NCBI GenBank assembly: GCA_020205615.1
Contig: CM035170.1
Coordinates: forward strand, 30,757,503 to 30,821,502
DNA from: Panax quinquefolius
Lineage: Eukaryota > Streptophyta > Magnoliopsida > Apiales > Araliaceae
Reading direction: 5' to 3'
DNA: 64,000 nucleotides
Translations under genes and position numbers: made by a program
Part shown: piece by piece, positions 24,640-37,044 of the stretch
Position numbering within the stretch: the first letter of the stretch is position 1
Layout of the letters: each line of letters opens with the position of its first letter
The notes under the pieces: generated by a model
The model's input: only the letters and a program-made list of their open reading frames with translations
Database searches by the model: none
What the model was told of the DNA's origin: nothing

Positions 24640-25891
24640 GACCTATTATTGAATATCTTTGGCCAGTGGTGCGAAGATGAACTGTGGATGAATATCTTTG
24701 GCCGTAGTGCAAAGATGAATTTATTAGTATGATTATGAGCGAGGCGTGATTTGGTATAACCATGATCTTTGATGTTTTAGGTAAAGACATGTGATAAAAA
24801 TTATATTCGTCCTGGGTGCGAAGAGGAATTTAGAATTACAATTATGATTATGAGATATTCATATAATTATGAAAAGGAACTGTTGATTGATGATACAGGG
24901 ATAAAACATTGTTGGTGGACTTTTAACATGGAGAAGATAATAGGCCTGTTGTTGTATTTTGACTCTTCTAATGGATTGCTCGTTCATTTGCAACTATGGT
25001 TGAAATTTTATCATCTACCATATGTTCTAAATCTCTGATTTGTTATTGATGAAGGCTATTGATAATTTAATTATCTTTAGTCATGATATTCTTTACTGAG
25101 CTAGTTGTGCTCACCCTTTTGCTTCATAATTCCTTTCAGGTAATAAAAGTGTAGCTGGGTTGAGCGGGGGTAACAAGGGAATAGAACGGTGGTCTCTAGC
25201 TATGGAGTTCTCCCTAAACAGTATAGACAAGTGTGTTGTATACATCATTTAGTAGTTATATTTGGTGAATCATATAGGGAGAGGCGAACCCAACGTTGGA
25301 AGGGTGTTTTGCCACTATCATACAAGATGTCTAATGACATACAACCTCGTGTCATCATAAGACAGGGTTGTGCTCATCCACTTGCTGAGTATATTTATGA
25401 GCACTACCTATAAAATCTTGGTGTTTGTTTGAAGTATAATTCTCAATTTGAGACAGTGGAGATAATGATAAGTCAAGAGAAGACTCACCATTGGGAAGAA
25501 TATGATAGTAATCTTCTCGTTTTCTTTTGGGTCTATTAGATCAACCAAGGATAATTACGTGGCCATATGATATCTATCATAACCTAGAAGCATGGCCTCC
25601 CATGTGCGAAGGTTTCCTTGAGCACTTCCCAAAGATTCTAATTTCTAAAAGTTTTTGACTATACCTTTATGTAGGTATCACTTTGTGAGGTCTTTGTCCA
25701 CACCGATGGGACATTTGTCACATTACGGTTGGGACACGAGTCACAGTTGGTATATATTTGTATCAAAACTTATAGCATATGTGTTGTTGTATTTTGCACG
25801 ACAATTTTTGTAATAAAGTTGTAGTTGTTTTCTGTACCATGTATTTGGCGACTCAGAATGGGTTGGATGGAATGGACCTATTTTGTGGGCA

Positions 25892-26773
25892 TCACAGTAT
25901 ATCCCCATACTGAGGAATCTCTGGTTCAGCGTTGACCGTGACCAGGCTATTGTTGATAATGTACTTCAGTTGTTGGTAAAGGGTGGAGGGGACTTCCCCT
26001 ACCATGTGGATCCATGGTCGTCCCAAGAGTAGGTGGTATCCCGAATCTATCTTGAGCACATGGAAGGATACGCAGAATGTATGAGGGCCAATTTCGATTG
26101 GCAGCTCAATTACTGCAACCGAGTTACGGCGGGCTCCATCAAAAGCTTTGATGATAGTATGGCTACTCCGAATTCGGTTGAGATTGATATTCATCTTCAC
26201 CAAGGTGGCATATGGGCAGATATTCAGAGAGGAACCTCCATCTATTAAGACTCCAGCCACCAAATATCCAGAGGACAAGATCGCAATGTGCAACGGTTTG
26301 CAATGACCAGTCCCTTCGGGCGGTATGTCATCATCAGTGAAGGATATCACATTAGTGTTGAAAATGTGATTAACCATGTGTTGAAATCTTTCTGTATCCA
26401 CTGATGTTGGAAGATAGGCTTCTTCCAAAACCTTTAACAAGACCTTCCAGTGATTCTCGGAAGTTAGGACCAAGTCCAAAATTAATATTTGTGGTGGAGC
26501 TTCCTTCAAGATTAAAACCACCGAGGCTTCATTATGACCCACAGCGCGGAGGAATTTTTTAATCTTCTCCATGGGTATTTTCCCCTTTGATTTGGTGGCG
26601 GGGTTCATCACCCGATGGGGAAGATACAGTGGATTTTCCTTCGATAATGCAGCAGTGGTATGTGAGGTGGATCCTTCACCTTCTCCATAATTCCACGGAA
26701 CCTTGCACAAGCTAACAATAGGATATTGTGCTCTGCATGGCAAGTTGATTGGCTCGGGAGCGGCCACTTTCAA
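25892..26773 (-). pseudogene. Tat element T1: protease region
   Basis: Pepsin-like retroelement protease that processes Gag-Pol. The active site is LIDGGSSLNICP, the DGG(S/A) form usual in Tat elements. The later LLGRPWIH is the second conserved block. Upstream residues (about 90-150) include HWKVLLKVLEEAYLP and the linker common before the protease. The frame runs about 290 codons without a stop until the L3 insertion at 25896, making it the best preserved coding piece of T1. The protein continued on the far side of L3 at 20094. Confidence 0.9.
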
Positions 26774-28810
26774 AGGATTGCTTCCTCCTTTGAAATTTGA
26801 ATTATCGGTGTTGTGAGAACAGTATTAATCCCTTCACCTTGATGATATAACATTACCACACTTTTCCACTTAGTAGGGCTCTGCATTCTCACTTGCTTTC
26901 GTAACACGTGTCGTCGTTATCCATGGCCTTGATACACCACCGTCGATTAGATTTTGAATAAGGTGGCGGAGTGCCCAACATTCTTCTATGTTGTGACCAT
27001 GAGGCGGGAGTGGTATTGACATACTCCATCGAGTTGTCTGCGTCTCCGAACGGGGGTTGATTGGAGGTAGAAGGAACCGATCCTTCCTTCATTGATTAAC
27101 ATGTGAAGGATTTCCTCCATGGGTTGGCCCAAATAGGTGAATTCCGTTTGTTGGCGAAATCCCGACGAAACTTTGGCATTTGCTCTCTTCATCACTTTGT
27201 CTTCCAGCATTTCATTTTCTGAAAGGGACGAGGGAATATTCATGATGATTGGTAGGAGACTGGCATGCTCCTGGCTGATTAATTGCCGAGTCACTTGATG
27301 TTGATAAGTCGCCAGTTCCGCCAATTGCTCAATTTGTTTGCAGAGAGCTTTCATCTTTCATTCCATTGTGAACTGGAACTTAGCATAATCCCATCTATCA
27401 TCACCGTCTTTGATGGTCTGGGGGGAGTCACAGCTGAAGTTGGAACTCTGTCCTCTGCTCCAATTAATCATGTTGACCTCTTCTTCTTTGTGTTGAGGAA
27501 GAGTTTTGTCTTGTACGTGAGGCTGATCGGGTTTGGTGACTACGATCTCTCCATTATCTAATAGGTCCTGGATCTTGTGTTTCAAGGCCCAACAATCTTG
27601 AGTATCATGTCCAGGTGCCCCGACATGATAAGCACATTTCTAGCGACATTGAAACCCCGTCCATTAGAAATTTGGTGGTGGAAGAAGATCGTAATTTTCT
27701 TCTGTGTTGTCGGAAGATTAAGAATGTTCTCGAGGGTATCCCCTAGGGTGTAAACACTTTCGATGGCGTTTGACTTATCCACCTTTTGGGAACCGGAGGG
27801 TTTGCAGATTGTCTTTGGAAAGGGAGTGTAGTTTCTCCTTTGAATGGGCATACTTTGATTGCCTTTTTGTCCTGTAGTATCGAGGAAACATCTTCCTCTT
27901 TCTTTTATGGACCCTCAGAAGTTGTTCCCATAATTTCCAGTTGGATGTAATCGACCAATGACTTTGAGTGCGGCTAGGTCTTGAATCTTTCGACTTCAAC
28001 CCCATTTCACCCGTCTCCCGTGTTTAACCATTTCAGAAAATGGTTTGTCGATTCTAGCTAAAACTTTTTCATAGAAGGGAGCTTCTTGTATGTCTATGAA
28101 TGTCATAACCATTTCTGATTCTTTCATGGCAGGACTAACTTGGGCAGCCAGGCGTCTCCACCTTTGGGCATACTCTCTGAAAGACTCCTTAGACTGTTTT
28201 TTGATCTTGGTAATTTGATCTGGATCGGGAGCCATCTGAGTTTGAAAACTTTATTGAGTGAGGAAGGCATGTACTAGCTCTTCCTAATTGTGAATTTTGG
28301 AGTTGCCTAATCTTGTGTACCACTGAGCGGGCTTCTCCAGTTAGACTCTTTTGGAACAATTGCATTACGAGTTTTCATCCTCTGCATGGGATCCCGCCCC
28401 AATAAAGACTTTTAAATGTGTATAAGGATCCCTAACTTGGTCGTATTTTTCAAAGTCGGGTTTTAAATTTTTTGAGTTAGTGAACACCAGAAAATACATA
28501 GATCAGCATATGAAACACTCCCGTGTGTTCCAATTCCTTTGATAGAGCGAAGGGTCTCTTCCATTTGGAGGACTTTCTTTTTGATGTCACCATTGTCTGG
28601 ATCTCCAGTGGAATGGGCAGCATCCTGCATTTTGTTGGTCGTATCCAATTGTGGCTCTGGTATGGTAATGACCAGAATTCCTCCTTGTGTGGAGGGCTCA
28701 GTATGTACGGGTATTTTCTGACCCTGTGTAGACTGGTGTAATTCTTTTAATAGAACAACCAAATCTGTAATCTGTTTGCTTAATCCGTCGAACTCTTTGC
28801 GGCTGGATTA
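26774..28810 (-). pseudogene. Tat element T1: Gag and Gag-protease linker
   Basis: Gag forms the virus-like particle. In order on the minus strand: an N-terminal stretch (28463-28762) ending METTLRSIKG-like residues (MEETLRSIKGIGTHG) and ADLC; the Gag core at 27996-28235 with SFREYAQRWRRLAAQVSP; then a poorly conserved linker (26986-27851) with RWDYAKFQFTME and LQDLLDNG-like fragments. Several frameshifts and stops break it. The start is not fixed; coding similarity begins near 28810. Neighbours are the leader/PBS upstream and the protease downstream. Confidence 0.85.
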
Positions 28811-29590
28811 AGTTAGTCTGGTCGGATAATGACATGATTATTTGTAGGCTGTTGCCTTTTGGACTTTGAAATGGGTAGTAGGTCCGATTGATTCCTATGA
28901 AAGATGCGGCATAGTTTAGTCCTTAGGGAAGGTGTATAATGACATGTTATGTGATGTGTCCATTTTAGGAATTTTATCCTGCAAAAGCGGGTGTCATTTG
29001 TTACGTAGCATGTATGTGGACATATTGTTTCATATTTCTCATTACATGGAGATAGATATGGAATGAAATTACAAGTAATTGTGTTTACAAGTAATTGAAA
29101 TGAGGGCATGAAGAGACTTTCCTTCGTTTGGGTTTATCGGTGACCTATCTTAGGTTACTCTTGCGACTTTTTGGCATAAAGGTTCCCCAAATCATCATGA
29201 TCTACTAAAGCGGGAAGTTAATCCGGGTCTTTCAACTGGAGCGAATTTGGGTGGTGCCTTTCACGAGCCTCGAGAATTAGTCTTCTCACGAGTCCAGATA
29301 ATCAAACACCGAGCGGGATAGCCTCTGGTGGAGGGACCACACAACATTCATTCACATACATCGTGTCTCACCGTATGAAATGATGACATGTGCGAAGCAC
29401 TAATATCATAAGCGGTTTATAGTCATGAAGCACTAACATCACACTGCAGAGATATGATCACGAAGCACTAAGCTCAAACAAAGACATACATTCGTACACA
29501 TTCATCCATGTAAATGCAACATCCACACACAAGCGAGATAACAATTTTGAAAAGATTGTAGTAGCGGCTTAAGTCCTCTTCTTACTGGAG
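28811..29590 (-). other. 5' leader of Tat element T1
   Basis: About 780 bases between PBS and gag. No convincing ORF. GAAGCACTAA recurs three times between 29395 and 29472. It probably carries the packaging region, but nothing in the sequence proves this. Confidence 0.55.
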
Positions 29591-29609
29591 GTTCCCCGAT
29601 GAGTCGCCA
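29591..29609 (-). promoter_or_regulatory. Primer binding site of Tat element T1
   Basis: Minus-strand TGGCGACTCATCGGGGAAC, close to TGGCGACTC...GGGGAC used widely as PBS by plant Tat/Ogre elements. It sits directly after the LTR end. Confidence 0.75.
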
Positions 29610-29948
29610 CCGTCGGCGTCGGGATTTTTGGATGTCCCTTTCCATTACTTGTTCTTTGGTGTTCTCGTTTTAGGTGAGATTTGTTTGAAAAAACAAGTGA
29701 AAAGGTCCGACATGTATAATGTCGACGATGGGGCTGATTAAGAGTCGTGAAGTTGGTTTTTAAATGGTTGTACCAACACAATGAGAAAAGGTTTGCACAT
29801 TGACCCGATGATGTGACAGCGATATACTGAATCGGCAAAACCAGAAATCATTTAGGTCAGGGACTTGGTTATCTTGGGGGAAGGTGTTAGGCACCCCAGA
29901 CATCCGTCATTACCACGGTGGCCGCCTCTTTTCAAGAAACTATTATCC

Positions 29949-29949
<1 letters not shown>

Positions 29950-29979
<30 letters not shown>
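29950..29979. repeat. (TG)n microsatellite in the T1 LTR
   Basis: Uninterrupted TG dinucleotides, about 14 units. Confidence 0.95.
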
Positions 29980-29982
<3 letters not shown>

Positions 29983-30689
29983 CGATGTCTTTGTTATATA
30001 TGAAAGTTGTGCGAGGCCTCTTTCAACCTATATACACACAGTTTGAATTTATGTAAAAATTCAGTTTTTAGCAAGATATAGCAATGATGTTTTATAAAAG
30101 AGGTTTTTCAAACCCTGATGCTCAATAGGAATTAAGACCTTTTACACTCCCATTTTATTAAGTGATCGACTTGATTGATTTTATTTGACGAATCTGAAGC
30201 ATTAAATACGAAAAATAATATATATAAAAAATAATCTTGAAACTTCCTCGTGGGTATGGAAACCATCCGAGGAAATCTGAGACATCATGAGAATAATTTA
30301 CAAAGTCGCTTACACGGTGAAAATGTCCATCACGGGAACCGAATCTAGATCGATGAGATGAATCAGTGATCACATGATTCTAAGCGCATGAGAATATTGC
30401 AATTTGTATAAAAAGCAATAAGCGGTATATATATAAAAGCGGTAAATATATATATATCTGAGACGGGATCACCAACCACGAAAGCACCTCCATGGGGGAT
30501 CGAAAATATAAATAAAGTTATAGATACGATTCAACCGCCAAGGAAAACTCGAGGCGGAGACGAGAATGTAAATAAAGTCAGAATCACGGTCAATCGCCAC
30601 GAAGTAAACTCGAGCGCGGGACGAAAATGTAAAGAAAAGTCATAAAAACTATCAACCGCCACGAAGGGAACTCCAGCGAGGAACAAAAC

Positions 30690-30943
30690 AAATATATATA
30701 TATATATATATATAAGAAAGCAATAAATGCACCGGATGTAAAATCCAGGCTCATCGAACATAGTTCGACCACAGTTCATATATATAAGTATATATATATA
30801 AAAGCGAGTAAACGCACCAAACCGAAGTCTAGGCTCATCGAACAAAGTTCGACACACAGTTTATATATATAAGTATATATATATATATAGCGAATAAACG
30901 CACTGATCAAGTCTAGGCTCATCAAACAAAGTCCAACAGACAA

Positions 30944-30996
<53 letters not shown>

Positions 30997-31100
30997 GCGA
31001 TAAACACTCGAGGGCCAAAATCTAGGCTCAATCGAGGCATAACTTCGATAATGTTAGTCAATATATACATAAATATATATATATATATATATATATATCT
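30690..31100. repeat. Cluster of (TA)n microsatellites in the T1 LTR
   Basis: TA runs at about 30691-30714, 30949-30992 and 31073-31099, separated by a diverged repeat (GTTCGA...CAGTTTATATATATAAG, three times between 30770 and 30950). The same region in T2 holds the pararetrovirus. Confidence 0.9.
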
Positions 31101-31407
31101 GATTTGGAAGGAAACCACGAATAGAAGTCCCGGGCAAAAGCAAGCAACACGACTCTCAGCGTGTAGAAGGGTGTGTGCAAAGATGAAGAAAAAGACTCTA
31201 AAGTGTGTGAGAAGGCTTCGGTGGTGATAAAAAGGGCTTCTATATCTTTAGAGTGGGTAAACACTTGGGCTTTTGTGGGTACAAAAGAGGCTATATATGA
31301 GCTCACGGTGTTTGAAAGTGGGAAAATACACTGTATGGCGAGTGCAGAGCAAATTGTGTAGGGTTTCCCAGTCTTTTTTCTCTTAAAAATTAGCACCCCA
31401 AGCCTCT

Positions 31408-31415
31408 TATTTATA
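31408..31415 (-). promoter_or_regulatory. TATA box of the T1 LTR
   Basis: Minus-strand TATAAATA in GCTTATAAATAAGAGGC. It corresponds to TATAAATA at 38704 in T2 and near 5070 in the LTR fragment. Confidence 0.65.
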
Positions 31416-32019
31416 AGCAAAAGGTGTCACAGGTGTACCTACGGCTCAGCCGCAGGTGTACCAGAGGTGGGTCGGGTCGGCCCGGGATTACTTGGGTCGG
31501 GTCGTCACAATCATCGAAATCGTGCACTCGAACAATTTGTAATGTCCACTCAAATTTTGAGAAGTGCAATCCGGGCATCCGTTTTGAGGTATTCAGGACC
31601 TATTTCAGATTGCTTGGTTATCGAGAGTTGTGCGATGGCATGGGATTAGAGTTTGTCTGAAGTCTTTGAAGATGGGACGATGCCCTCCGGTCTTCAAGCT
31701 TCAACTTTCATCCGTTACCCCTGATAGTCACGGGATTGATTAGCCTTGTGGGACATTATTGCGTAGAGAGCGAGGCGTGGCATCGTGTTGGGCGAGATGG
31801 CGATGTTGCCCTCACCGATATTACTTAGGATTGGTAGATAAGCGAGGCGTTGCTCGACTTGGTGAGATTGAATTTCTTGCATTTGTTGAAGATCCTCATT
31901 GTCATCTTTGAGGTGTGCTGTCTTCCCGATGTGATTGCTTGAGTGTTAGCACGATGTATTTCGTTGTGAGCGTCGAGATTGAAGGCGGTGGCATTTGAAA
32001 CAAGCATTTAAGGGGTTAT

Positions 32020-32270
32020 CTCAAAGCTGCATTCCTTGGGGTTATCACCAGGTTGGTGGCTATTCCCATGGTTGGGGCCGAGGCCCGGATACCTCGGGGT
32101 TATCTCAGAGATTAATCGGTCTTCTCCGGTGTGTGTTACGGTATTGTATCTGCAGGTCTTGGGGTTAAATCCGAGGTTAAAACCGTTACTCCCAGATTGC
32201 GATCCGGGGTTAATCTTTGAACTTCCTAGTATCCGAATTGTGCATTTGGATTGTCTTTCGGGGTTCTCTC
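32020..32270. repeat. U3 array of GGGGTTATC-type units in the T1 LTR
   Basis: Imperfect units of about 35 bp centred on GGGGTTATCTC / CCGGGGTTAATC. This is the reverse complement of the CCGGAGACAACCCCGG array in the T2 LTR (37936-38312). Confidence 0.75.
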
Positions 32271-32335
32271 TTAAAAAGCGAATCATCCTCTGTAATATTA
32301 ATAATGTGATGTATGTAAAATTTCGAGTGTCTACA

Positions 32336-35300
32336 ATTGCGATTTAATCAACAATAAATCCCTGGACATGGTATAATTAGCAATAATTAACCACTATAAT
32401 AATTGAATGAATATAACTCAAGGTTGAGTTAGGGAACTTGCCTTCCGCGTTGATTCTGACTACAATATAATTAATCTGCGTTAAGTAAGACCAATAATCA
32501 ACAATATGCGGTCTCACAATTAGCACAATCATTTATAACACATAACACTGTACTCTACAGTCAAACTTCTCCTAGGCACATTATCACATAATCACATCGG
32601 TGTTTATAACCTATATAAACACTTATCAAGTCTAACTATTTGATGCAGTTGGACTTGACCCATTCTTGATGTTACGGTCACCTTATCCGAACAATTAACA
32701 CATTGATTGTCAATTAAACTCGATCTCTAAGCTTCAATATTATTTTAGATAAGTTAAATATCGTTTATAATATTTTTCGGAAGCTTTTAATAATTTATAA
32801 ACAATTATTATAATTTATAATAATTTTTCAAACACTTAAATCATTTTAAATGATTTAATTATCAAATAATCTTATTATCATTAATATTTTATAATATAAA
32901 AATATTAATGTTATACTTGTCAAAATATTAAAGTTATTGTTCATAACTTAAAATATTTTTAAATCATTAATATTCTACTTAAACGATTTTTAAAGTAATT
33001 AAAATCATTTTAAATCATCACCATTAATATTTAAATATTAATAAAATTATTATCAAAATATTAAAAGTCATTAATTATAATTTAAAATATTTTAAAATAT
33101 TTTTTCTCATTTTTAAATGATTTTTAAATCAATAAAATAATTTTAATTCATTTACTTAATATAATAATTAAATAAATCTAATATCATTAATATTAATTTA
33201 TTAGTGAGAATTCTCCAAAATATTGAAATATATATTTTATAATTCAAAATATTTTCTAACACTTTATTCTTATTTAAAATGATTTTTAAATCAATAAAAT
33301 CATTTTTAACTTATTTATTTAATTTAATAATTAAATAAATATAGTATCATTAATATTAATTTATTAATGAAAATTCTCCAAAAATATTAAAAGTCACATT
33401 TTATAACTCAAAATATTTTAAATACATTATTATTATTTAAAATGATTTTCATAATATTAAATCATTTTCTCTAATTTATTTAATACACTAATTAAATAAA
33501 TTAAATATCATTTCTATTCAAATAATTATAATTATTAAAGAAAATGTCCCAAATAATTAAAAGTTATTTTTAGAATTTAAAATAATTTTTAAAATCATTT
33601 TAGTAATTTTATAATTTATTTCTATTTTTGAATAATTTTGAATATTAGGAAAATAAAATTAATTAAAACCGTCGCTAATAGCCTTAGCGACACTTGTCTG
33701 TTGCCTTTGGTGTTCTTGGCTCAAGAACACTGACAAAGTCAGTGTTCAAGGTGCATGGTTTGACCGGCCTTAATTTGCTTCTCGAATCTGCTATAGTCAA
33801 TTTAAGACTTCGATGTTGTAGCATGTATGTAATACTACAATATCCCGTTATCAATTTTGTCATACCACTTCTCATCAAGGAGATCTGAATCTCCAAAAGT
33901 ACTGACAACGTGTTCCTGGATTTTCTGGGTTGCCCAGAAACCCAGGCAGTTTCGAGTACCCACTTTGATGCTCGATTATATCTAGGTTCTGGTCATCAAA
34001 AAAATGATTTCTTGATTTATACTTCTAGCCCACATGACAAGGAACAAAAAGATAGAAACAAATCAACCAAAACATATTAACCTCGTCAGATCCAAATTTC
34101 GGTCAAAAGTCGCCGAGGCTTAGTTCATCCGTTTACGGGTTTTCGAAGCGTCAACTGAAAAATGTAATCGACCGGTCTACTTTGACCACCTATTACTTCG
34201 TTCCTATTAGTGATATAAAGGATATTAAAGCATGCATCTGCAGTCCAGACAACAGGCTACACATGTATTACAACAACATCAACAAAAACACAAAACACAT
34301 CGGGATATATGACTTTGAAAAGCTTGTCAGAGACTGAAAAATACTTTCTGGGTTACCCAGAATTAGTCTGGTCATGCTCGGTCAACGTGGTTTGACCGTC
34401 TATAAAATAAAATCTAGATACCTAATGACTGAAGTTTCACTTCCAAATGAAAGATCTCATACCAGGCTACAAATACAAAACTTAAAAAACAAAAATAACA
34501 AACGAACAAGAATCATGGCCCCGACATTGGCTTGTAGGACCACGATTTTGTTCTTAGACGAATTTTGAAAAAAACCTTTTAAGGCACTTTGATGCTATGG
34601 ATATATGTTTGATCATCATAGATCAACATAAAACATCCTCTAGCAAAGATCTAAACACAAAAACACAAAACTTTTCTTAGCATACAAGATCAAATATAAA
34701 TTTAGGGCTATACCTTCTCTTATCAAATCTTGATCTATGATCTCCTTATCGTGTTTGGTGTTAGTAATGGCGATTATAGGATTTGAATTACTTGAGGAAT
34801 TCGGAGGTTCTAGAGAGAGGAGTTGGTGAGAGCAAGTTAGCAATATGGCAATTTTGTACACTTTCTCTCTCCCAAATCAATATATATGATGATATGTTGC
34901 AAGATCGATGTCTTTGGACGATTTTAGGTGATTTCTTTGGATGTTTTAAGTCACCAAGTCAAATGGTTAGGTCACCCACTAAAGGTCTTGGACAATTTAC
35001 AAGTTAACTAAATAAATAATGAAAAGGGCATTTTTGTCATTTGTAAAATAAATTTTAAGGGCAATCTTGTCCAATTCACAAACCCTTAGGGTTTAGGGTT
35101 TGGGTTTAGGGTTTAGGGTTTGGACCCTTTAGGGATTAAACCCTTTAGGTTTGCAATTTAATTTCCAAGATTTTTGAATTTCGGTTTCAAAATAGAAAAT
35201 TAATATTCCAAAATTATAATTAGGATTCAATAATTATATTAATATTTCCTAATCATAAAATTCAATCTTGTTAATTAGGATTAATATTCCTAATTAAAAT

Positions 35301-35929
35301 TTCCTAATTTAGTAATTATGGTCAAAATGGTCATTAGGGTTTATAACCCACGAATTAGGGTTTTAATTAGAAAAATAAATTTTCTAAATTACAATTAGGG
35401 TTTGTAAAATAGAAATTAAAATAACTAAAATATAATTAGGGTTTTCTAATCATATTAAAGTTTAATATACACATTAGACTTCCCGATTAGGATTAGGGTT
35501 TCCTAATTAAGGTTTTAGGATTCCCGGATTTTAAATTAGGGTTTTTCCCGTCATACTATTAGGGTTTCTAACGGTACGTTAGGGTTTCTAATCCTGAGAT
35601 TAGGGTTTCTAATCTCTTATTAGGGTTTATTAATTTTAAACCTTATCCGATCAATCATTAATCAAAAATCTAAATAATACAAACGCGTACTCATTAATAT
35701 AATTATTTTAATTATATTTTCTATCGAATCCCTATCCAGAAATTAGGGTTAGGGTTTCTATTCTTTATTAAGCACAACTCTACTCTAAATTTATTAGTCA
35801 ATACACAAATGGACCTTCTCGGGACTCGTATCACAGATACTTGTCACAAAATTGATAATTAATATTAATATTAATAATAAAAAAAATTATTCGTAAAATT
35901 TTGATTATTCGAAATCTCGGGTTATCACA
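32336..35929 (-). mobile_element. Long chromovirus-like LTR (C), interrupted by T1
   Basis: Minus-strand start TGTGATAACCCGAGATTTCG at 35929, a form common at Ty3/gypsy chromovirus LTR starts. Its other end is not present because T1 inserts at 32335. At least 3.6 kb. It contains telomere-like repeats (35084-35127 and scattered AGGGTTT to 35760), three short perfect hairpins (33725, 33922, 34346) and a TATATATTG candidate (minus, about 34882) followed by GA-rich sequence. 32690-33670 is very AT-rich with no ORF. No protein domain is visible. Confidence 0.6.
35084..35127. repeat. Interstitial telomere-type repeat (TTTAGGG)n
   Basis: About six TTTAGGG units with one variant (TTTGGG). TTTAGGG is the common plant telomere repeat. 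Looser AGGGTTTCTAAT units continue to about 35760. Confidence 0.85.
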
Positions 35930-35934
35930 ACGGG

Positions 35935-37044
35935 AGCTGATCGGCTGGTCTAGATCTATATATCTAGACAAAAGTCTACAAATTACCTCAAAAAGGGTGT
36001 GGTAAATTCTAACCTGGAGCTCATTAAATGCATTTTATGTCTATACGCATACATGCATTACTTTAACATACATCTATAGTAGAGTTAAAAATGCATGTTC
36101 ATTCAATGCCTAGACTCGTGAATTTTTTTTGCCAGATTCTCCTTTGTAAAAAGGATTATCCACATGTGCGTAGGCATGACTATGTGGCCATTCAGTAGCA
36201 CACCACCTCACATTCATAAACATAATATATGCATAAAAATGTCAAAGTCATAATCCATAAGTGTAGCTTAATTATCAGGATTACTTTGTTTTTACAACCT
36301 TTGCTCATTTGTACTTAAATAGGATGAGAAATAGCAGAAAAAGGTGCCAAATTGTCTGTTTCAAAAGTTAATTTTTTTCACATCAATATTTACTATGTTG
36401 AATATTTTTTATCAAGTCATATGAGCATGCATATTCACTACTATGTGTTTAGAAGCATTTCATGTGATAACTCACTTTCCAACGGTTAAAACTGCAAAAG
36501 AAGACATGCATACGTTATCAGGATAGTGAAGAACACTTAATCGGTGACGAATTTTGCAGAAAACAGCCCGAACTCAGTAGATCTGAAGAAGAACTCTCGG
36601 ATTCTCTATGTGGCTTCAATTGAAAATGACTTGTGAAAGGGAAAGATGCCTGAAATAGACCCACGGATGGTCATGAGTCTACTGCATGCCATGAGTCCAC
36701 AATAGCTATCCCAGGTGGTCCCCACCCCCTTCAACTCGATCCAATTTGAGTTACAAAGGAGGTCCCACAAGCTGAAAAGTCAAAATAGGAAAAAAGACGC
36801 TATGCGATTAAGCGAAAAAGCCTGAAATCTTAATTTTTAGATACCAAATTACGGGTCTACACATCAAGCATTGGTATTCGCCCAAACACAGGGTTCACAA
36901 AGCCGATGATCACAGTTGTTGTGAGCTACACTGGGCAATACCTTGTGGAGGTCTAATGCCATCAACTTGGGGTCGTAACTCCAAACGCAAAAATACATTT
37001 CATCAAAAGTTTCTTCCCAGCAGAGATTTCATACAACCTTAGCC
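35935..37044 (+). other. Truncated 3' internal region of Tat element T2
   Basis: Lies upstream of the T2 tandem array and PPT, so it belongs to the 3' part of T2. I find no ORF with recognisable motifs. The pol genes of T2 are not in the window; the left edge is the outer end of LTR C at 35929. Confidence 0.5.

Larger units (their letters stand above)
20100..25896 (+). mobile_element. Family L solo LTR L3 inserted in Tat element T1
   Basis: Starts TGTAAGACCCCAAAATTTATG and ends GTGGGCATCACA, with a perfect 5-bp TSD. After subtracting the nested LTR M1 it is about 3.93 kb, matching L1 and L2 LTRs in reverse complement. There is no internal domain or second LTR, so it is a solo LTR. TATAAATA at 21325-21332 is followed ~35 bases on by a pyrimidine-rich likely start region (CTTTCACTCTTTCTCTC). 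The minisatellite is split by M1 (22675-22778 and 24651-24722). Confidence 0.9.
29610..32335 (-). mobile_element. 5' LTR of Tat element T1 (about 2.7 kb)
   Basis: Begins (minus) TGTAGACACTCGAAATTTTAC at 32335 and ends at the PBS. It matches the T2 LTR (37876-39420 joined with 48530-49621) block by block: U3 array, TATA box, microsatellites, then the conserved AGGGTGCCTAACACCTTCCC-type block (GGAAGGTGTTAGGCACCCC, 29880-29898). The two LTRs have similar net length (about 2.7 and 2.6 kb). TSD candidate at the outer end is ATTGC (32336-32340), with its partner outside the window. Confidence 0.85.

Noticed and set aside
27283..27561. Plus-strand frames opposite T1 gag (also 26033-26248 and 28523-28741)
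   Set aside because: Shadows of the minus-strand gag/protease coding sequence.
30158..31420. Minus-strand open frames in the T1 LTR (for example at 31058-31420)
   Set aside because: They lie in LTR sequence with microsatellites, are not conserved in the T2 LTR and show no domain.
32690..33670. Possible matrix-attachment or origin region because of extreme AT content
   Set aside because: AT richness alone is not enough, and the stretch is simply part of a long LTR.
33684..33908. Pair of open frames on both strands in LTR C
   Set aside because: They coincide with hairpin-rich LTR sequence; both strands are open by chance and no motif is visible.
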